The notes under the pieces were generated by a model. It made no database searches and was not told where the DNA came from. It saw only the letters and a program-made list of their open reading frames with translations. Both the position numbers and the translations under genes were made by a program. A stretch of DNA of 64,000 nt, from positions 1 to 64,000 of the forward strand of contig NZ_CP046194.1 in assembly GCF_012568845.1 (NCBI RefSeq), in the 5' to 3' direction. Position 1 is the stretch's first letter; every line of letters begins with the position of its first letter. This stretch comes from Enterobacteriaceae endosymbiont of Donacia cincticornis. GTDB lineage: Bacteria; Pseudomonadota; Gammaproteobacteria; Enterobacterales; Enterobacteriaceae. Below, piece after piece: positions 1 to 13,256 of this stretch.

Positions 1-480
1 ATGATTAATCAAATTCCTATGACTTTACAAGGTATAAAAAAATTACGTAAAGAATTAAAAATATTAAAAGATATAGAAAGACCTAAAATTATTAATTCTA
101 TTATAGAGGCTAGAAAACATGGTGATTTGAAGGAAAATGCAGAATATCAATCTGCTCGTGAATTGCAGAGTTTTTGTGAAGGACGTATTCAAGAAATAGA
201 ACATAAATTATCAAATGCAAATATCATAGATGTAACTAAAACTGTACATAATAATAAAGTTATTTTTGGTTCTACTGTTTGTATAATAAATACATTAAAT
301 AATAAAGTTATTTCTTATAAAATTGTAGGACATGACGAATCAGATTTAAAAAATAATTTAATTTCAATTAATGCTCCTCTTGCTAGAGCATTAATAGGTG
401 AAAAAAAAAATAATATTGTTACAGTAAAAACACCAGGAGGAATTATAAAATATAGAATATTAAATATTAAGTATATTTAA
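1..480 (+). CDS. greA: Transcription elongation factor GreA
   Basis: GreA rescues backtracked RNA polymerase by inserting its coiled coil into the secondary channel and stimulating transcript cleavage. The 159-residue protein matches the usual length (about 158) and aligns from its first residue, so it is complete although it starts at base 1. An N-terminal coiled coil (about 8-76) carries the tip motif [15 protein letters not shown] (40-54) with the acidic pair D42 and E45, followed by the FKBP-like C-terminal domain (about 80-159) with the conserved NLIS and TPGG segments. It lies upstream of the rRNA operon on the same strand. The rRNA promoter begins a few bases after its stop, so the two are probably separate transcripts. 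No GreB is seen here. Confidence 0.96.
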   Translation: MINQIPMTLQGIKKLRKELKILKDIERPKIINSIIEARKHGDLKENAEYQSARELQSFCEGRIQEIEHKLSNANIIDVTKTVHNNKVIFGSTVCIINTLNNKVISYKIVGHDESDLKNNLISINAPLARALIGEKKNNIVTVKTPGGIIKYRILNIKYI

Positions 481-482
481 AT

Positions 483-511
483 TTGACTTTATTATAAGTT
501 TCGAATATATT
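483..511 (+). promoter_or_regulatory. rRNA operon sigma-70 promoter
   Basis: A -35 box TTGACT (483-488) and a -10 box TATATT (506-511) are separated by exactly 17 bases. They lie just after the greA stop and about 40 bases upstream of the conserved boxA leader of the rRNA operon. This is one of the best sigma-70 matches in the window and sits where an rRNA promoter is expected. No clear Fis site or GC-rich discriminator is visible. Confidence 0.7.
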
Positions 512-552
512 ACTAAATAAGATAAAGAAATTTTATATTTAAAATTTTCTTT

Positions 553-565
553 TGTTTTTTAATAA
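553..565 (+). promoter_or_regulatory. rrn leader boxA antitermination element
   Basis: TGTTTTTTAATAA matches the E. coli boxA TGCTCTTTAACAA with only three C-to-T changes. The following leader (566-592) also tracks the E. coli rrn leader (tttatcag, then gtgtgg). BoxA RNA binds NusB/NusE to prevent premature Rho termination of rRNA; nusB is present at 41038-41457. Leader bases 582-592 can pair imperfectly with 2233-2243 behind 16S, which would be the 16S processing stem. Confidence 0.7.
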
Positions 566-630
566 TTTATCAGAAAATATGTGTGGACATTCAATTTTTA
601 GAAGATTTTTATTTTGCATTATTTTTTCAA

Positions 631-2209
<1,579 letters not shown>

Positions 2210-2340
2210 ACTTTCAAAGTTCTCTTAAAGAAGAGTGCCCTCAAAAGTTTTTTAAGTTTTTTAAAAATTAGGAAATAAAAATTTAATAAATATTAATTAA
2301 ATAACAAATTTTGTTATAAAATTTGTTTAAAATATTTAGA

Positions 2341-2356
2341 CGATTGTGGGTTGTAA

Positions 2357-2360
<4 letters not shown>
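2341..2360 (+). other. 23S processing stem, 5' arm
   Basis: This segment is nearly perfectly complementary to 5286-5306 on the far side of 23S, with one unpaired base. The helix would bring both ends of pre-23S together as the usual RNase III substrate. The stem is more GC-rich than its surroundings, which suggests selection to keep it. Confidence 0.65.
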
Positions 2361-5285
<2,925 letters not shown>

Positions 5286-5291
<6 letters not shown>

Positions 5292-5306
5292 ACAACACCA
5301 GAATCG
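5286..5306 (+). other. 23S processing stem, 3' arm
   Basis: This is the partner of the 5' arm at 2341-2360. It covers the last bases of 23S and about 15 bases downstream, and would form the double-stranded RNase III target that releases pre-23S from the 16S-23S-5S transcript. Confidence 0.65.
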
Positions 5307-5340
5307 TTTAGATTAAATTATTAAGTAATATTTAGTAAAA

Positions 5341-5457
5341 TCCTGGTATAAATAACGCAATGGTACCACCTGAATCCATTCCGAACTCAGAAGTGAAACA
5401 TTGTAGTGCCAATGGTAGTGTGAGGTTTCCTCATGTGAGAGTAGGTAAATACCAGGA
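5341..5457 (+). rRNA. rrf: 5S ribosomal RNA
   Basis: About 117 nt that align with E. coli 5S: the terminal helix tcctggt (5341-5347) / accagga (5451-5457), the loop with ccgaactcagaagtgaaac, and gatggtagtgtg-like and gagagtagg segments. It closes the rRNA operon about 50 nt after 23S. The start of murB lies only 31 nt downstream, with no terminator visible between them. Confidence 0.95.
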
Positions 5458-5488
5458 TAAAGTAAAAATTTATATAACAATTTTATAT

Positions 5489-6529
5489 ATGAATAATTCA
5501 TTAAAAATATTAAATACTTTTAATTTAAAAGTTAATGTATACAAAATTTTTTTAATTAAAGATTTAAAAAAACTCTGTCAATTATGGGAAAAATATAAAA
5601 AAAAATATTATCCTTGTTTAATTTTAGGAGAAGGAAGTAATGTTTTATTTTTAAATGATTTCTATGGATTAGTTATTATTAATAGGATAAAAGGTATATA
5701 TATTAGAGAATCTAAAAAATATTGGAATTTACATGTAAATTCTGGAGAAAATTGGCATAAATTAGTTAAATTTACAATAAAAAAGAAAATTTATGGTTTA
5801 GAAAATTTAGCATTAATACCTGGATGCGTAGGTTCTGCTCCAATCCAAAATATTGGAGCTTATGGTTCTAGTATAAAAGATTTTTGTCAATATGTTGACA
5901 TTATTGATCCTGTAAGTAAAAAAATCAAAAGATTAAATAACAAAGATTGTCAGTTTAAATATAGAAATAGTGTTTTTAAACATAAAAACTATAAAAAATA
6001 TATTATTATTTCTATTGGTTTATTTTTACCTAAAAAATGGATTCCAAATTTAAAATATCATTGTTTAAAACATTTAAAAAATCATAATATTACTCCTCAA
6101 AAAATTTTTAATTATATTTGTAATATAAGAAAAAAAAAAATTCCTCATCCTAAAATTTATGGTAATGCAGGTAGTTTTTTTAAAAATCCTTATATATCTC
6201 TACAAAAAGGATTTAAATTATTACAAATATTTCCTAATATGCCTTATGTGTTAAAAAATAATTATATGAAATTATCAGCAGGATGGTTAATTAACCAATG
6301 TAATTTTAGTAAATTTCTTTATAAAGGAGTAACTGTTTATTCTAAACAGTCATTAATAATTGTAAATAAATTTAATAATTCATCAGGTATGGATATACTA
6401 AATTTTGCAATTAAAATATACAATACTGTTGGAAATAAATTTGATATTTGGTTAGAACCAGAAGTAAGAATTATAGATAATTATGGAGAAATAAATCCTT
6501 TAATTTATTTTAAAAATAATAATAATTAA
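5489..6529 (+). CDS. murB: UDP-N-acetylenolpyruvoylglucosamine reductase MurB
   Basis: MurB is the cytosolic FAD enzyme that reduces UDP-GlcNAc-enolpyruvate with NADPH to UDP-MurNAc, the second committed step of peptidoglycan synthesis. I place the start at the ATG at 5489, because it gives 346 residues beginning MNNSLKILNTF, matching the E. coli N-terminus. The longer open frame would run back into 5S rRNA. FAD-binding ILGEGSNVLF, PGCVGSAPIQNIGAYG, GNAGSFFKNP (with the catalytic Ser) and C-terminal WLEPEVR are intact. It follows 5S by 31 nt as in the E. coli rrnB-murB locus, but without terminators, so it may be transcribed from the rRNA promoter. No convincing ribosome-binding site is seen. 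Confidence 0.95.
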   Translation: MNNSLKILNTFNLKVNVYKIFLIKDLKKLCQLWEKYKKKYYPCLILGEGSNVLFLNDFYGLVIINRIKGIYIRESKKYWNLHVNSGENWHKLVKFTIKKKIYGLENLALIPGCVGSAPIQNIGAYGSSIKDFCQYVDIIDPVSKKIKRLNNKDCQFKYRNSVFKHKNYKKYIIISIGLFLPKKWIPNLKYHCLKHLKNHNITPQKIFNYICNIRKKKIPHPKIYGNAGSFFKNPYISLQKGFKLLQIFPNMPYVLKNNYMKLSAGWLINQCNFSKFLYKGVTVYSKQSLIIVNKFNNSSGMDILNFAIKIYNTVGNKFDIWLEPEVRIIDNYGEINPLIYFKNNNN

Positions 6530-6536
6530 ATTTTAT

Positions 6537-6992
6537 TTAAATACGTATTTTTAATTTTTTTACAATAGTTTTTAATGCTAAAACATAACAATCTGAACCT
6601 AATCCAGATATCACACCATTAGAAATATCTGAAAAGAAAGATTTTTTTCGAAAAATTTCTCGTCTATATATATTAGTAATATGTACTTCTATAAAAGGGA
6701 TATTAATCGCTAATAAAGTATCACGTAAAGCAATACTAGTATGTGTAAATGCAGCAGGATTAAAAATAATATAATCAATTTGGTTTTTATATTTTATTAA
6801 ATAATCTATTAATTTATATTCTGCGTTAGATTGAAAATGACTTAGTTTACAATATTTTTTATTAATTTTTGTTAATAACATATTAATAATATCTTTTAAA
6901 GATTTATTACCATATTTATCTGGTTCTCTTAAACCTAAAAGATTTAAATTAGGACCATTTAAAATTAAAATATGATATTTATTTTTTTTCAT
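6537..6992 (-). CDS. aroQ: 3-dehydroquinate dehydratase, type II
   Basis: Converts 3-dehydroquinate to 3-dehydroshikimate in the shikimate pathway, which supplies chorismate for aromatic amino acids and folate. The 151-residue protein has the type II signature: LNGPNLNLLG (11-20) with R22 and the catalytic Y27, FNPAAFTHTS with N78 and H84, and EVHITN with H104 followed by R111. It is convergent with murB, the two stops being 7 nt apart, and divergent from mreB. In E. coli aroQ also lies near mreB, with csrD and other genes in between; these are gone here. No other shikimate gene is in the window. Confidence 0.95.
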   Translation of the reverse strand: MKKNKYHILILNGPNLNLLGLREPDKYGNKSLKDIINMLLTKINKKYCKLSHFQSNAEYKLIDYLIKYKNQIDYIIFNPAAFTHTSIALRDTLLAINIPFIEVHITNIYRREIFRKKSFFSDISNGVISGLGSDCYVLALKTIVKKLKIRI

Positions 6993-7109
6993 ATTTTTTA
7001 TATTTTATTTTTTAAAAAATTTTATTTAATTTATAATTTTAATCTATATATACACATAATGTAAATTAATTTTTAATTTTTTGTTTATAAAATAATATAT
7101 TTATTATAA

Positions 7110-8234
<1,125 letters not shown>

Positions 8235-8259
8235 ACTGTAATTTTACGATAACATAATT

Positions 8260-9078
8260 ATGAAATTAATTTTTAATAAAAAACCTATTTTAAAATCAAA
8301 AACAATAATTTTTATTATTATATCAACTATTATTATAATTATTGATATGTATTCTAATTTTTTTATAAAAATAAGATATAATATTAATAACATTATGAGT
8401 CCTATATATTTTTTTTTAAATAAGCCATTTTCTATATACGAAAATATCTCAATTTTTTTTTTAAAAAATAATATTGTACAAAAAAATAATAAATATTTAT
8501 TTAATAAAATTTTACAACAAAATGTACAATTATGTAATTTAGAGGAAATTAAACAAGAAAATAATAAATTAAAAAAAATTTTAAAATTACCTTTTTTAAA
8601 AGATAAAACCAATATTTTAGCAAAAATAATACCAATTATATTTCCTAGATGTAAAAATGAAATTTTTATTGATAAAGGATTAAAAGATCATGTTTCTCCA
8701 GGTACAATAGTACTTAATGAACAAGGTATAGTAGGTCAAATAATATCTAGTAAAAAAAAGAGTAGCCAAGTTTTATTAATTTGTAATAAAAATTTTTCTT
8801 TACCTGTACAAATAAAAAACAGTAATATTACATTTATAATAAATGGGAATGGATGTATTAAATCTTTAAAATCTGAATATTTATCTACTGATATAATAAT
8901 TAAAAAAGGAGATGTATTAGTTACATCTGGTTTAGATGAACAATATCCTCAAGGATATCCTGTAGGTACAGTTGATAATGTAATGTTTGATAAAGAAAAA
9001 AATTTTAATATAGTTTATGTTAAACCATTTTTACAAATAGAACAAATAAAATATGTATTACTATTAATAAATTCTTAA
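8260..9078 (+). CDS. mreC: Rod-shape-determining protein MreC, shortened
   Basis: MreC is an inner-membrane protein with a periplasmic beta domain that links MreB to the elongation machinery. The 272-residue product has one N-terminal transmembrane helix (about 14-30), a predicted coiled coil (about 62-108, containing LEEIKQENNKLKKIL) and the beta-barrel core with FIDKGLKDHVSPGTIVLNEQGIVGQI-type segments up to the C-terminus. It is about 95 residues shorter than E. coli MreC; the missing part is the poorly conserved C-terminal tail. It starts 25 nt after mreB and is followed by mreD after 6 nt, so it belongs to the mreBCD operon. Confidence 0.9.
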   Translation: MKLIFNKKPILKSKTIIFIIISTIIIIIDMYSNFFIKIRYNINNIMSPIYFFLNKPFSIYENISIFFLKNNIVQKNNKYLFNKILQQNVQLCNLEEIKQENNKLKKILKLPFLKDKTNILAKIIPIIFPRCKNEIFIDKGLKDHVSPGTIVLNEQGIVGQIISSKKKSSQVLLICNKNFSLPVQIKNSNITFIINGNGCIKSLKSEYLSTDIIIKKGDVLVTSGLDEQYPQGYPVGTVDNVMFDKEKNFNIVYVKPFLQIEQIKYVLLLINS

Positions 9079-9084
9079 TACAAC

Positions 9085-9558
9085 ATGAAAAATTATTTTT
9101 TTAAATTATTTATTTATACAACATTTGTAATATCATTATTTCTACAAATTATTTTTAATAAAAGTAACAATATTATTTTACATATACAATGGTTAACATT
9201 GATTTTAATTTATTGGATATTATTTCATCCGTATAAAATTAATATTACTACTAGTTTTTTCATTGGATTAGTAATAGATTTTTTTACAAACTATATTTTA
9301 GGAACACATAGTTTATTATTATGTATAATAACATATTTTTTATTATATAATCGTAAATTAATTATAAATTTAAATTTAATATATAAATTATTGTTTATAA
9401 CTTGTATTTTATTACTAATGAATATAATTATTTATAATATTAATAGTATTAATTATGATTATATAAAATTATTATTACAAAGTATTTTAAATAGTTTTAT
9501 ATGGATAATTATTTGTTTTTATTTTAAAAGAATACGTTTTAAATATAGAAATTTTTAA
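9085..9558 (+). CDS. mreD: Rod-shape-determining membrane protein MreD
   Basis: Small integral membrane partner of MreC and the rod complex. The 157 residues (E. coli 162) are almost entirely hydrophobic, with about five membrane-spanning segments and short basic loops. The call rests on position directly after mreC, size, topology and weak motifs such as FFIGLVIDFFTNYILGTHSL, which resembles the MreD signature around a D-x-x-x-G-x-x-G pattern. Sequence divergence is high, so similarity alone would be weak evidence. Confidence 0.85.
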   Translation: MKNYFFKLFIYTTFVISLFLQIIFNKSNNIILHIQWLTLILIYWILFHPYKINITTSFFIGLVIDFFTNYILGTHSLLLCIITYFLLYNRKLIINLNLIYKLLFITCILLLMNIIIYNINSINYDYIKLLLQSILNSFIWIIICFYFKRIRFKYRNF

Positions 9559-9647
9559 TTTTTTTTAAATAATCTAGAATTATCCATTAATAGATAAATT
9601 TAATGTAGTTTTTATTTTATTTGAAATAATATTTTTTATTTTTCTTA

Positions 9648-9917
9648 TTATAAACAAATATTGTTTTGTGGAATTCCAGCTATTTTAGAAGCTTGTTTTA
9701 TAACTCCATTAGGGAATAAATTAAATAAAATAATACTACTCCATTTTATATTTTTATGTTTTTTTTTAAGTTGATTGATTAATATTCTCATATTTGGATG
9801 TATTTTATATTTAAAATATAAATAACGTAACATATATATTACTTTCCAATGATTATCATTTAATTTAATTTTTTCTAAATTAGCTACATTAATAGCTATG
9901 TTAATATCCCATACCAT
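9648..9917 (-). CDS. tusE: Sulfur relay protein TusE (DsrC family), N-terminally short
   Basis: TusE receives sulfur from TusBCD and passes it to MnmA for 2-thiolation of the wobble uridine in tRNA-Lys, -Glu and -Gln. The 89-residue protein keeps the DsrC core (NDNHWKVIYMLRYLY), LFPNGVIKQASKIAG, and the invariant penultimate cysteine C88 (NNICL end) that carries the persulfide. About 20 N-terminal residues present in E. coli are absent; upstream in frame there is a stop and no usable start, so the truncation looks real. It lies just downstream of tRNA-Ser(UGA) on the same strand, as in E. coli, where yccA lies between. Confidence 0.88.
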   Translation of the reverse strand: MVWDINIAINVANLEKIKLNDNHWKVIYMLRYLYFKYKIHPNMRILINQLKKKHKNIKWSSIILFNLFPNGVIKQASKIAGIPQNNICL

Positions 9918-9967
9918 TATTTTTTTATATAAATAAATGTTTGTACATATTTATTATTAATATTATT

Positions 9968-10052
9968 AGGAGGAAGAGAGATTCGAACTCTCGAATAGTT
10001 TCCTATTTCCGGTTTTCAAGACCGGTGCCTTCAACCACTCGGCCATTCCTCC
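9968..10052 (-). tRNA. serT: tRNA-Ser (anticodon UGA)
   Basis: Read on the minus strand, it has a 7-bp acceptor GGAGGAA/TTCCTCC, the serine-type D arm (TGGCCGAGTGGTTGAAGG), an anticodon stem-loop CCGGTCTTGAAAACCGG with anticodon TGA, a long class II variable arm, and T-arm GAGAGTTCGAATCTCTC. It is 85 nt. CCA is not encoded (the next bases are AATAAT) and the discriminator base is U73 rather than the G73 of E. coli serine tRNAs. Its position next to tusE matches E. coli serT. Confidence 0.95.
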
Positions 10053-10141
10053 ATTTTTTGTTTATAAAACATACATATTACATGTATAATAATATATTTA
10101 ATAAAAAAATTAAAGTTAATATTCTAATTAATTAGTAATAT

Positions 10142-11008
10142 ATGAAAAATAATAATATTAAACCAGGTAATCTATATGTAGTTGCTACACCAATAGGTAA
10201 TTATGATGATATCAGTAAACGAGCATTACTTACTTTAAGTAAAGTAGACTTTCTTTTAGCAGAAGATACTAGAAAAACAGGGTTATTATTAAAATATTTT
10301 AATATTAAAAAAAAATTATACTCTTATCATTCATATAATGAAAAACAAAGTGCAAAAAAATTTTTAGAAAAAATAAAACAAGGATATAATACAGCATTAG
10401 TATCTGATTCAGGAACTCCATTAATTAATGATCCTGGATATAGAATAATTAAATTATGTCGTAAAAAATATATTAAAATTAAAATTATACCAATTCCAGG
10501 TCCTTGTTCAGCTATATCAGCTTTATCTGTTTCAGGTTTACCAACAAATAGGTTTTGTTATGAAGGATTTTTATCTTCTAAAAAAACCAAAAGAATTAAA
10601 AGATTACAAGAATTAAAATTTGAATGTAGAACCATAATTATTTATGAAGCCACTCATAGAGTATTGAAATGTTTAGATGATATAAAAAATATTTTTGGAG
10701 AAAATAGATATATTGTTTTAGCTAAGGAATTAACAAAAAAATGGGAAAATATACATGGAGATAATATATCTAATTTAATTAAATGGATTAAATTAGATTT
10801 AAATAAAATAAAAGGAGAAATCATTTTGATTATTAGTGGATATAAAATCTTGTCTAAGACAAATATGCAATTATCCCCGAAAATAATTAAAACATTGTTA
10901 AATTTAAAAAAAGAATTACCAATAAAAAAAGCAATAAATATCACTGCAGATATATATTCTATTAAAAGAAATTTTTTATATAAATTTTATATAAAAAATA
11001 AATACTAA
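10142..11008 (+). CDS. rsmI: 16S rRNA C1402 2'-O-methyltransferase RsmI
   Basis: RsmI methylates the ribose of C1402 in the 16S decoding centre using S-adenosylmethionine. The 288 residues (E. coli 286) carry the tetrapyrrole-methylase fold signatures ATPIGN (15-20), AEDTRKTG (40-47), SDSGTPLINDPG (88-99) and PIPGPCSAISALSVSGL (118-134), plus EATHR and GEI near the C-terminal half. It stands alone between tRNA-Ser and rnpB, and is followed on the same strand by rnpB after 32 nt. Confidence 0.94.
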   Translation: MKNNNIKPGNLYVVATPIGNYDDISKRALLTLSKVDFLLAEDTRKTGLLLKYFNIKKKLYSYHSYNEKQSAKKFLEKIKQGYNTALVSDSGTPLINDPGYRIIKLCRKKYIKIKIIPIPGPCSAISALSVSGLPTNRFCYEGFLSSKKTKRIKRLQELKFECRTIIIYEATHRVLKCLDDIKNIFGENRYIVLAKELTKKWENIHGDNISNLIKWIKLDLNKIKGEIILIISGYKILSKTNMQLSPKIIKTLLNLKKELPIKKAINITADIYSIKRNFLYKFYIKNKY

Positions 11009-11040
11009 TTTATATTATTATATATTATAATATAATTCGT

Positions 11041-11390
11041 TAAAGTTAATAAAACAGTCGCTTTTATTAAAATATAAAAGAGGAAAGTCCGGACTCCATA
11101 GGGTATGGTGCCAGTTAATTGCTGGGAAGTGTGAACTTACGAATAGTGCAACAGAAAAAATACCGCCATAATATAAAAAATATAATGTGGTAAGGGTGAA
11201 AAGGTATGGTAAAAGCATACCGATATATTAGTAATAATATATGTCAATGTAAACTCCACCAGGAGCAAGGCTAAATATAAGTTTGTATAACCCGTACTAT
11301 AAACTTGGGTAAGCTGCTTGAAATAATAAGTAATTATTATTCTAGATAAATGACTGTTCGAGACAGAATCCGGCTTAAAAGATAACTTTA
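11041..11390 (+). ncRNA. rnpB: RNase P RNA (M1 RNA)
   Basis: This is the catalytic RNA that cleaves tRNA 5' leaders. Its type A features are in order: P1 strand taaagtta (11041-11048) paired with taacttta (11383-11390), acagtcg, gaggaaagtccggactccatagg (11080-11102), gtgccag, agtgcaacagaaa, ggtaagggtgaaa, aaactccacc-ggagcaagg, aagctgcttga, and actgttcgagacagaatccggctta. Its length is about 350 nt (E. coli 377), shortened in peripheral helices that are now A/U-rich. A TATAAT at 11026-11031 may be its -10, but no good -35 is seen. A terminator hairpin follows at 11396. Confidence 0.95.
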
Positions 11391-11395
11391 TAATT

Positions 11396-11427
11396 AGCAT
11401 AATTTTATACATGAAATTATGCTTTTT
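11396..11427 (+). terminator. Rho-independent terminator of rnpB
   Basis: A perfect 10-bp stem, agcataattt (11396-11405) and aaattatgct (11414-11423), with an 8-base loop is followed by a U tract (11423-11427). It lies 6 nt beyond the RNase P RNA and extends into the last codons of the convergent folD, so the folD 3' end and the terminator share sequence. Confidence 0.7.
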
Positions 11428-12265
11428 CATAAGCATACAAAATATTTTTCATTAAAGTAGCTACAGTAATTGGTCCTATCCCACCAGGAACAGGTGTAAT
11501 ATAAGAAGCTCTTTTTTTAGCTTGTTCAAAATTAACATCACCTATAATTTTATTTTTATTAATTCTATTAATTCCAATATCAATTACAATAGCACCTAAT
11601 TTTATCCATTTACCTGGTATAAAATTAGGTTTCCCAACAGCTACTATTAGTAAATCTGCATATTCTATATAATATCGTAAATTTTTTGTAAAACGATGTG
11701 TAATAGTAATAGTACATCCAGCTAATAATAATTCCATAGCCATGGGACGACCTACTATATTAGAAGCACCTACAATTACAGTATTCAATCCATAAGTATT
11801 AATTTTATAATATTTTAATAATTGTAATATACCTAAAGATGTACAGGGACGTAATAATGGAGCTCTTTGACATAAACGACCAATATTATAAGGATGAAAA
11901 CCATCTACATCTTTTTTAGGATTTATTATTTCTATTATTTTTATAAAATTAATTTGTTTTGGTAAGGGTAATTGTACTAAAATACCATCAATGTATTTAT
12001 TTTTATTTAAAAAATTAATTATTTTTATTATTGTATATTCATTAATTTTATCTGTTAAATTATAACTATCGTAAAAAAATCCTAATTTTTTACAAATTTT
12101 TAATTTATTTTTTACATAAATTTTAGATGCTGCATTATTTCCTACTAATATTATTCCTAATCCAGGTTTTCTTTTTCTAGATAAAAGAATATTTTTCATT
12201 TTTTTATATATATTAATATATATTTTTTCGGCAATAACATGTCCATTAATAATTTTAGCATTCAT
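11417..12265 (-). CDS. folD: Methylenetetrahydrofolate dehydrogenase/cyclohydrolase FolD
   Basis: A bifunctional cytosolic enzyme that interconverts 5,10-methylene-THF, methenyl-THF and 10-formyl-THF, feeding purine synthesis and initiator tRNA formylation. The 282 residues (E. coli 288) contain the catalytic YVKNKLK segment (Tyr/Lys pair), [23 protein letters not shown], the Rossmann [15 protein letters not shown] and [11 protein letters not shown]. It works together with GlyA (39114-40364), which makes its methylene-THF substrate. The last codons overlap the rnpB terminator. The pairing with divergent tRNA-Arg(UCU) matches the E. coli folD-argU neighbourhood. Confidence 0.95.
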   Translation of the reverse strand: MNAKIINGHVIAEKIYINIYKKMKNILLSRKRKPGLGIILVGNNAASKIYVKNKLKICKKLGFFYDSYNLTDKINEYTIIKIINFLNKNKYIDGILVQLPLPKQINFIKIIEIINPKKDVDGFHPYNIGRLCQRAPLLRPCTSLGILQLLKYYKINTYGLNTVIVGASNIVGRPMAMELLLAGCTITITHRFTKNLRYYIEYADLLIVAVGKPNFIPGKWIKLGAIVIDIGINRINKNKIIGDVNFEQAKKRASYITPVPGGIGPITVATLMKNILYAYEKA

Positions 12266-12358
12266 TTAATATAACTCATTATAAAAAATAATAAATAAAA
12301 TAATTTAATTAATTTGAATATATATTATAATATATGATATATTATGTATAATATTTTT

Positions 12359-12432
12359 GCGCTCTTAGCTCAGTTGGATAGAGCAATAGCCTTCTAAGCT
12401 ATTTGTCACAGGTTCAAATCCTGTAGAGCGCA
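12359..12432 (+). tRNA. argU: tRNA-Arg (anticodon UCU)
   Basis: A 74-nt tRNA with acceptor GCGCTCT/AGAGCGC, D arm TAGCTCAGTTGGATAGAGCA, anticodon stem-loop ATAGCCTTCTAAGCTAT (anticodon TCT) and T arm ACAGGTTCAAATCCTGT. The discriminator is A73 and CCA is not encoded (AAA follows). A possible promoter TTGAAT (12314-12319), 18-nt spacer, TATATT (12338-12343) lies upstream. This tRNA reads AGA, the favoured arginine codon in this AT-rich genome. Confidence 0.95.
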
Positions 12433-13053
12433 AAATTTTAATAAAATTATAAATTTTTTAAAATATTTTGTTAAGTGATTTAAAAAATAAATTTAACTTT
12501 TTTTATTAATTATATTTAAAAAATTTTTAACATTAATTAATAAATATAAAATTAGATTTAAAACTTGTATTATTTTTCTTTTAATAATTTAGAAATAAAT
12601 TATTAAAATTAATATAATTTTAAATTATTTTATAGAAAAAATTAATAGTATTATTACTTTGTGATGATTAGTAAAATACTAACTATATTTAAATTTTTAA
12701 TTTCGTTGAATAATATACAATGTTAATAATTTTTAAATTAAAAAAACTTTAGTTACTTTTTAAAATATTTTAAAATTAGTATTACATACAATATACAAAT
12801 TTTACTTCATAAATTTTTTTAATAAAATTTTTAAAAAATTTACAATTATATTACTCTTCTAATTATTTATCTAAATAATGAGAATATTCTACATCAGATT
12901 TTATAAAAAACATAATAATTAAATAAAAAAAATTATAACAATGATATTAATCATTTATAATTTACAAAAATAATAAATAAGTATATATAGAATATATTTT
13001 AAATAATTTTATAACAAAATTTTTAAATTTATTTTTTTAAATACACCTTATTT
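12433..13053 (+). other. Gene-free AT-rich stretch
   Basis: The largest gap in the window, 621 nt between tRNA-Arg(UCU) and tRNA-Lys. I see no reading frame with homology, no tRNA or known RNA fold, and no direct repeats. Base content is almost wholly A and T with scattered stops in all frames. It is best read as the decayed remains of deleted genes. A small inverted repeat (ttagta, 3 nt, tactaa at 12668-12682) is the only structure noted. Confidence 0.6.
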
Positions 13054-13126
13054 TGGGCCGTACAGGATTTGAACCTGTGACCAATTGATTAAAAGTCAAC
13101 TGCTCTACCAACTGAGCTAACGACCC
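13054..13126 (-). tRNA. lysV: tRNA-Lys (anticodon UUU)
   Basis: On the minus strand: acceptor GGGTCGT/ACGGCCC, D arm TAGCTCAGTTGGTAGAGCA, anticodon stem-loop TTGACTTTTAATCAA with anticodon TTT, T arm ACAGGTTCAAATCCTGT. It is 73 nt with A73 and no encoded CCA. It reads AAA, by far the most used lysine codon here, and is a substrate of the TusA/TusE sulfur relay. It lies 40 nt downstream of tRNA-Val on the same strand, probably in one transcript. Confidence 0.96.
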
Positions 13127-13166
13127 AAATATTTTTTATAAATTTATAATACATCTATCTTGTTTA

Positions 13167-13239
13167 TGGGTGATGACGGATTTGAACCGCCGACCTCCTC
13201 CTTGTAAGGGAGATACTCTACCAACTGAGCTAATCACCC
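13167..13239 (-). tRNA. valU: tRNA-Val (anticodon UAC)
   Basis: On the minus strand: acceptor GGGTGAT/ATCACCC, D arm TAGCTCAGTTGGTAGAGTA, anticodon stem-loop CTCCCTTACAAGGAG with anticodon TAC, T arm GGCGGTTCAAATCCGTC. It is 73 nt, A73, no encoded CCA. A tRNA-Val then tRNA-Lys order divergent from gltX is the same arrangement as E. coli gltX / valUXY-lysV, here reduced to one valine copy. Confidence 0.96.
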
Positions 13240-13256
13240 AAAATGATAACACTTAT

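Noticed and set aside
5313-5501. Minus-strand frame across 5S rRNA, and extension of murB upstream into 5S
   Set aside because: 5S is clear by homology; the murB alignment begins at the ATG at 5489.
9941-10135. Short plus-strand frame across tRNA-Ser(UGA)
   Set aside because: It is antisense to a convincing tRNA gene.
11018-11436. Minus-strand frames opposite rnpB
   Set aside because: They overlap a well-supported RNase P RNA on the other strand and show no homology.
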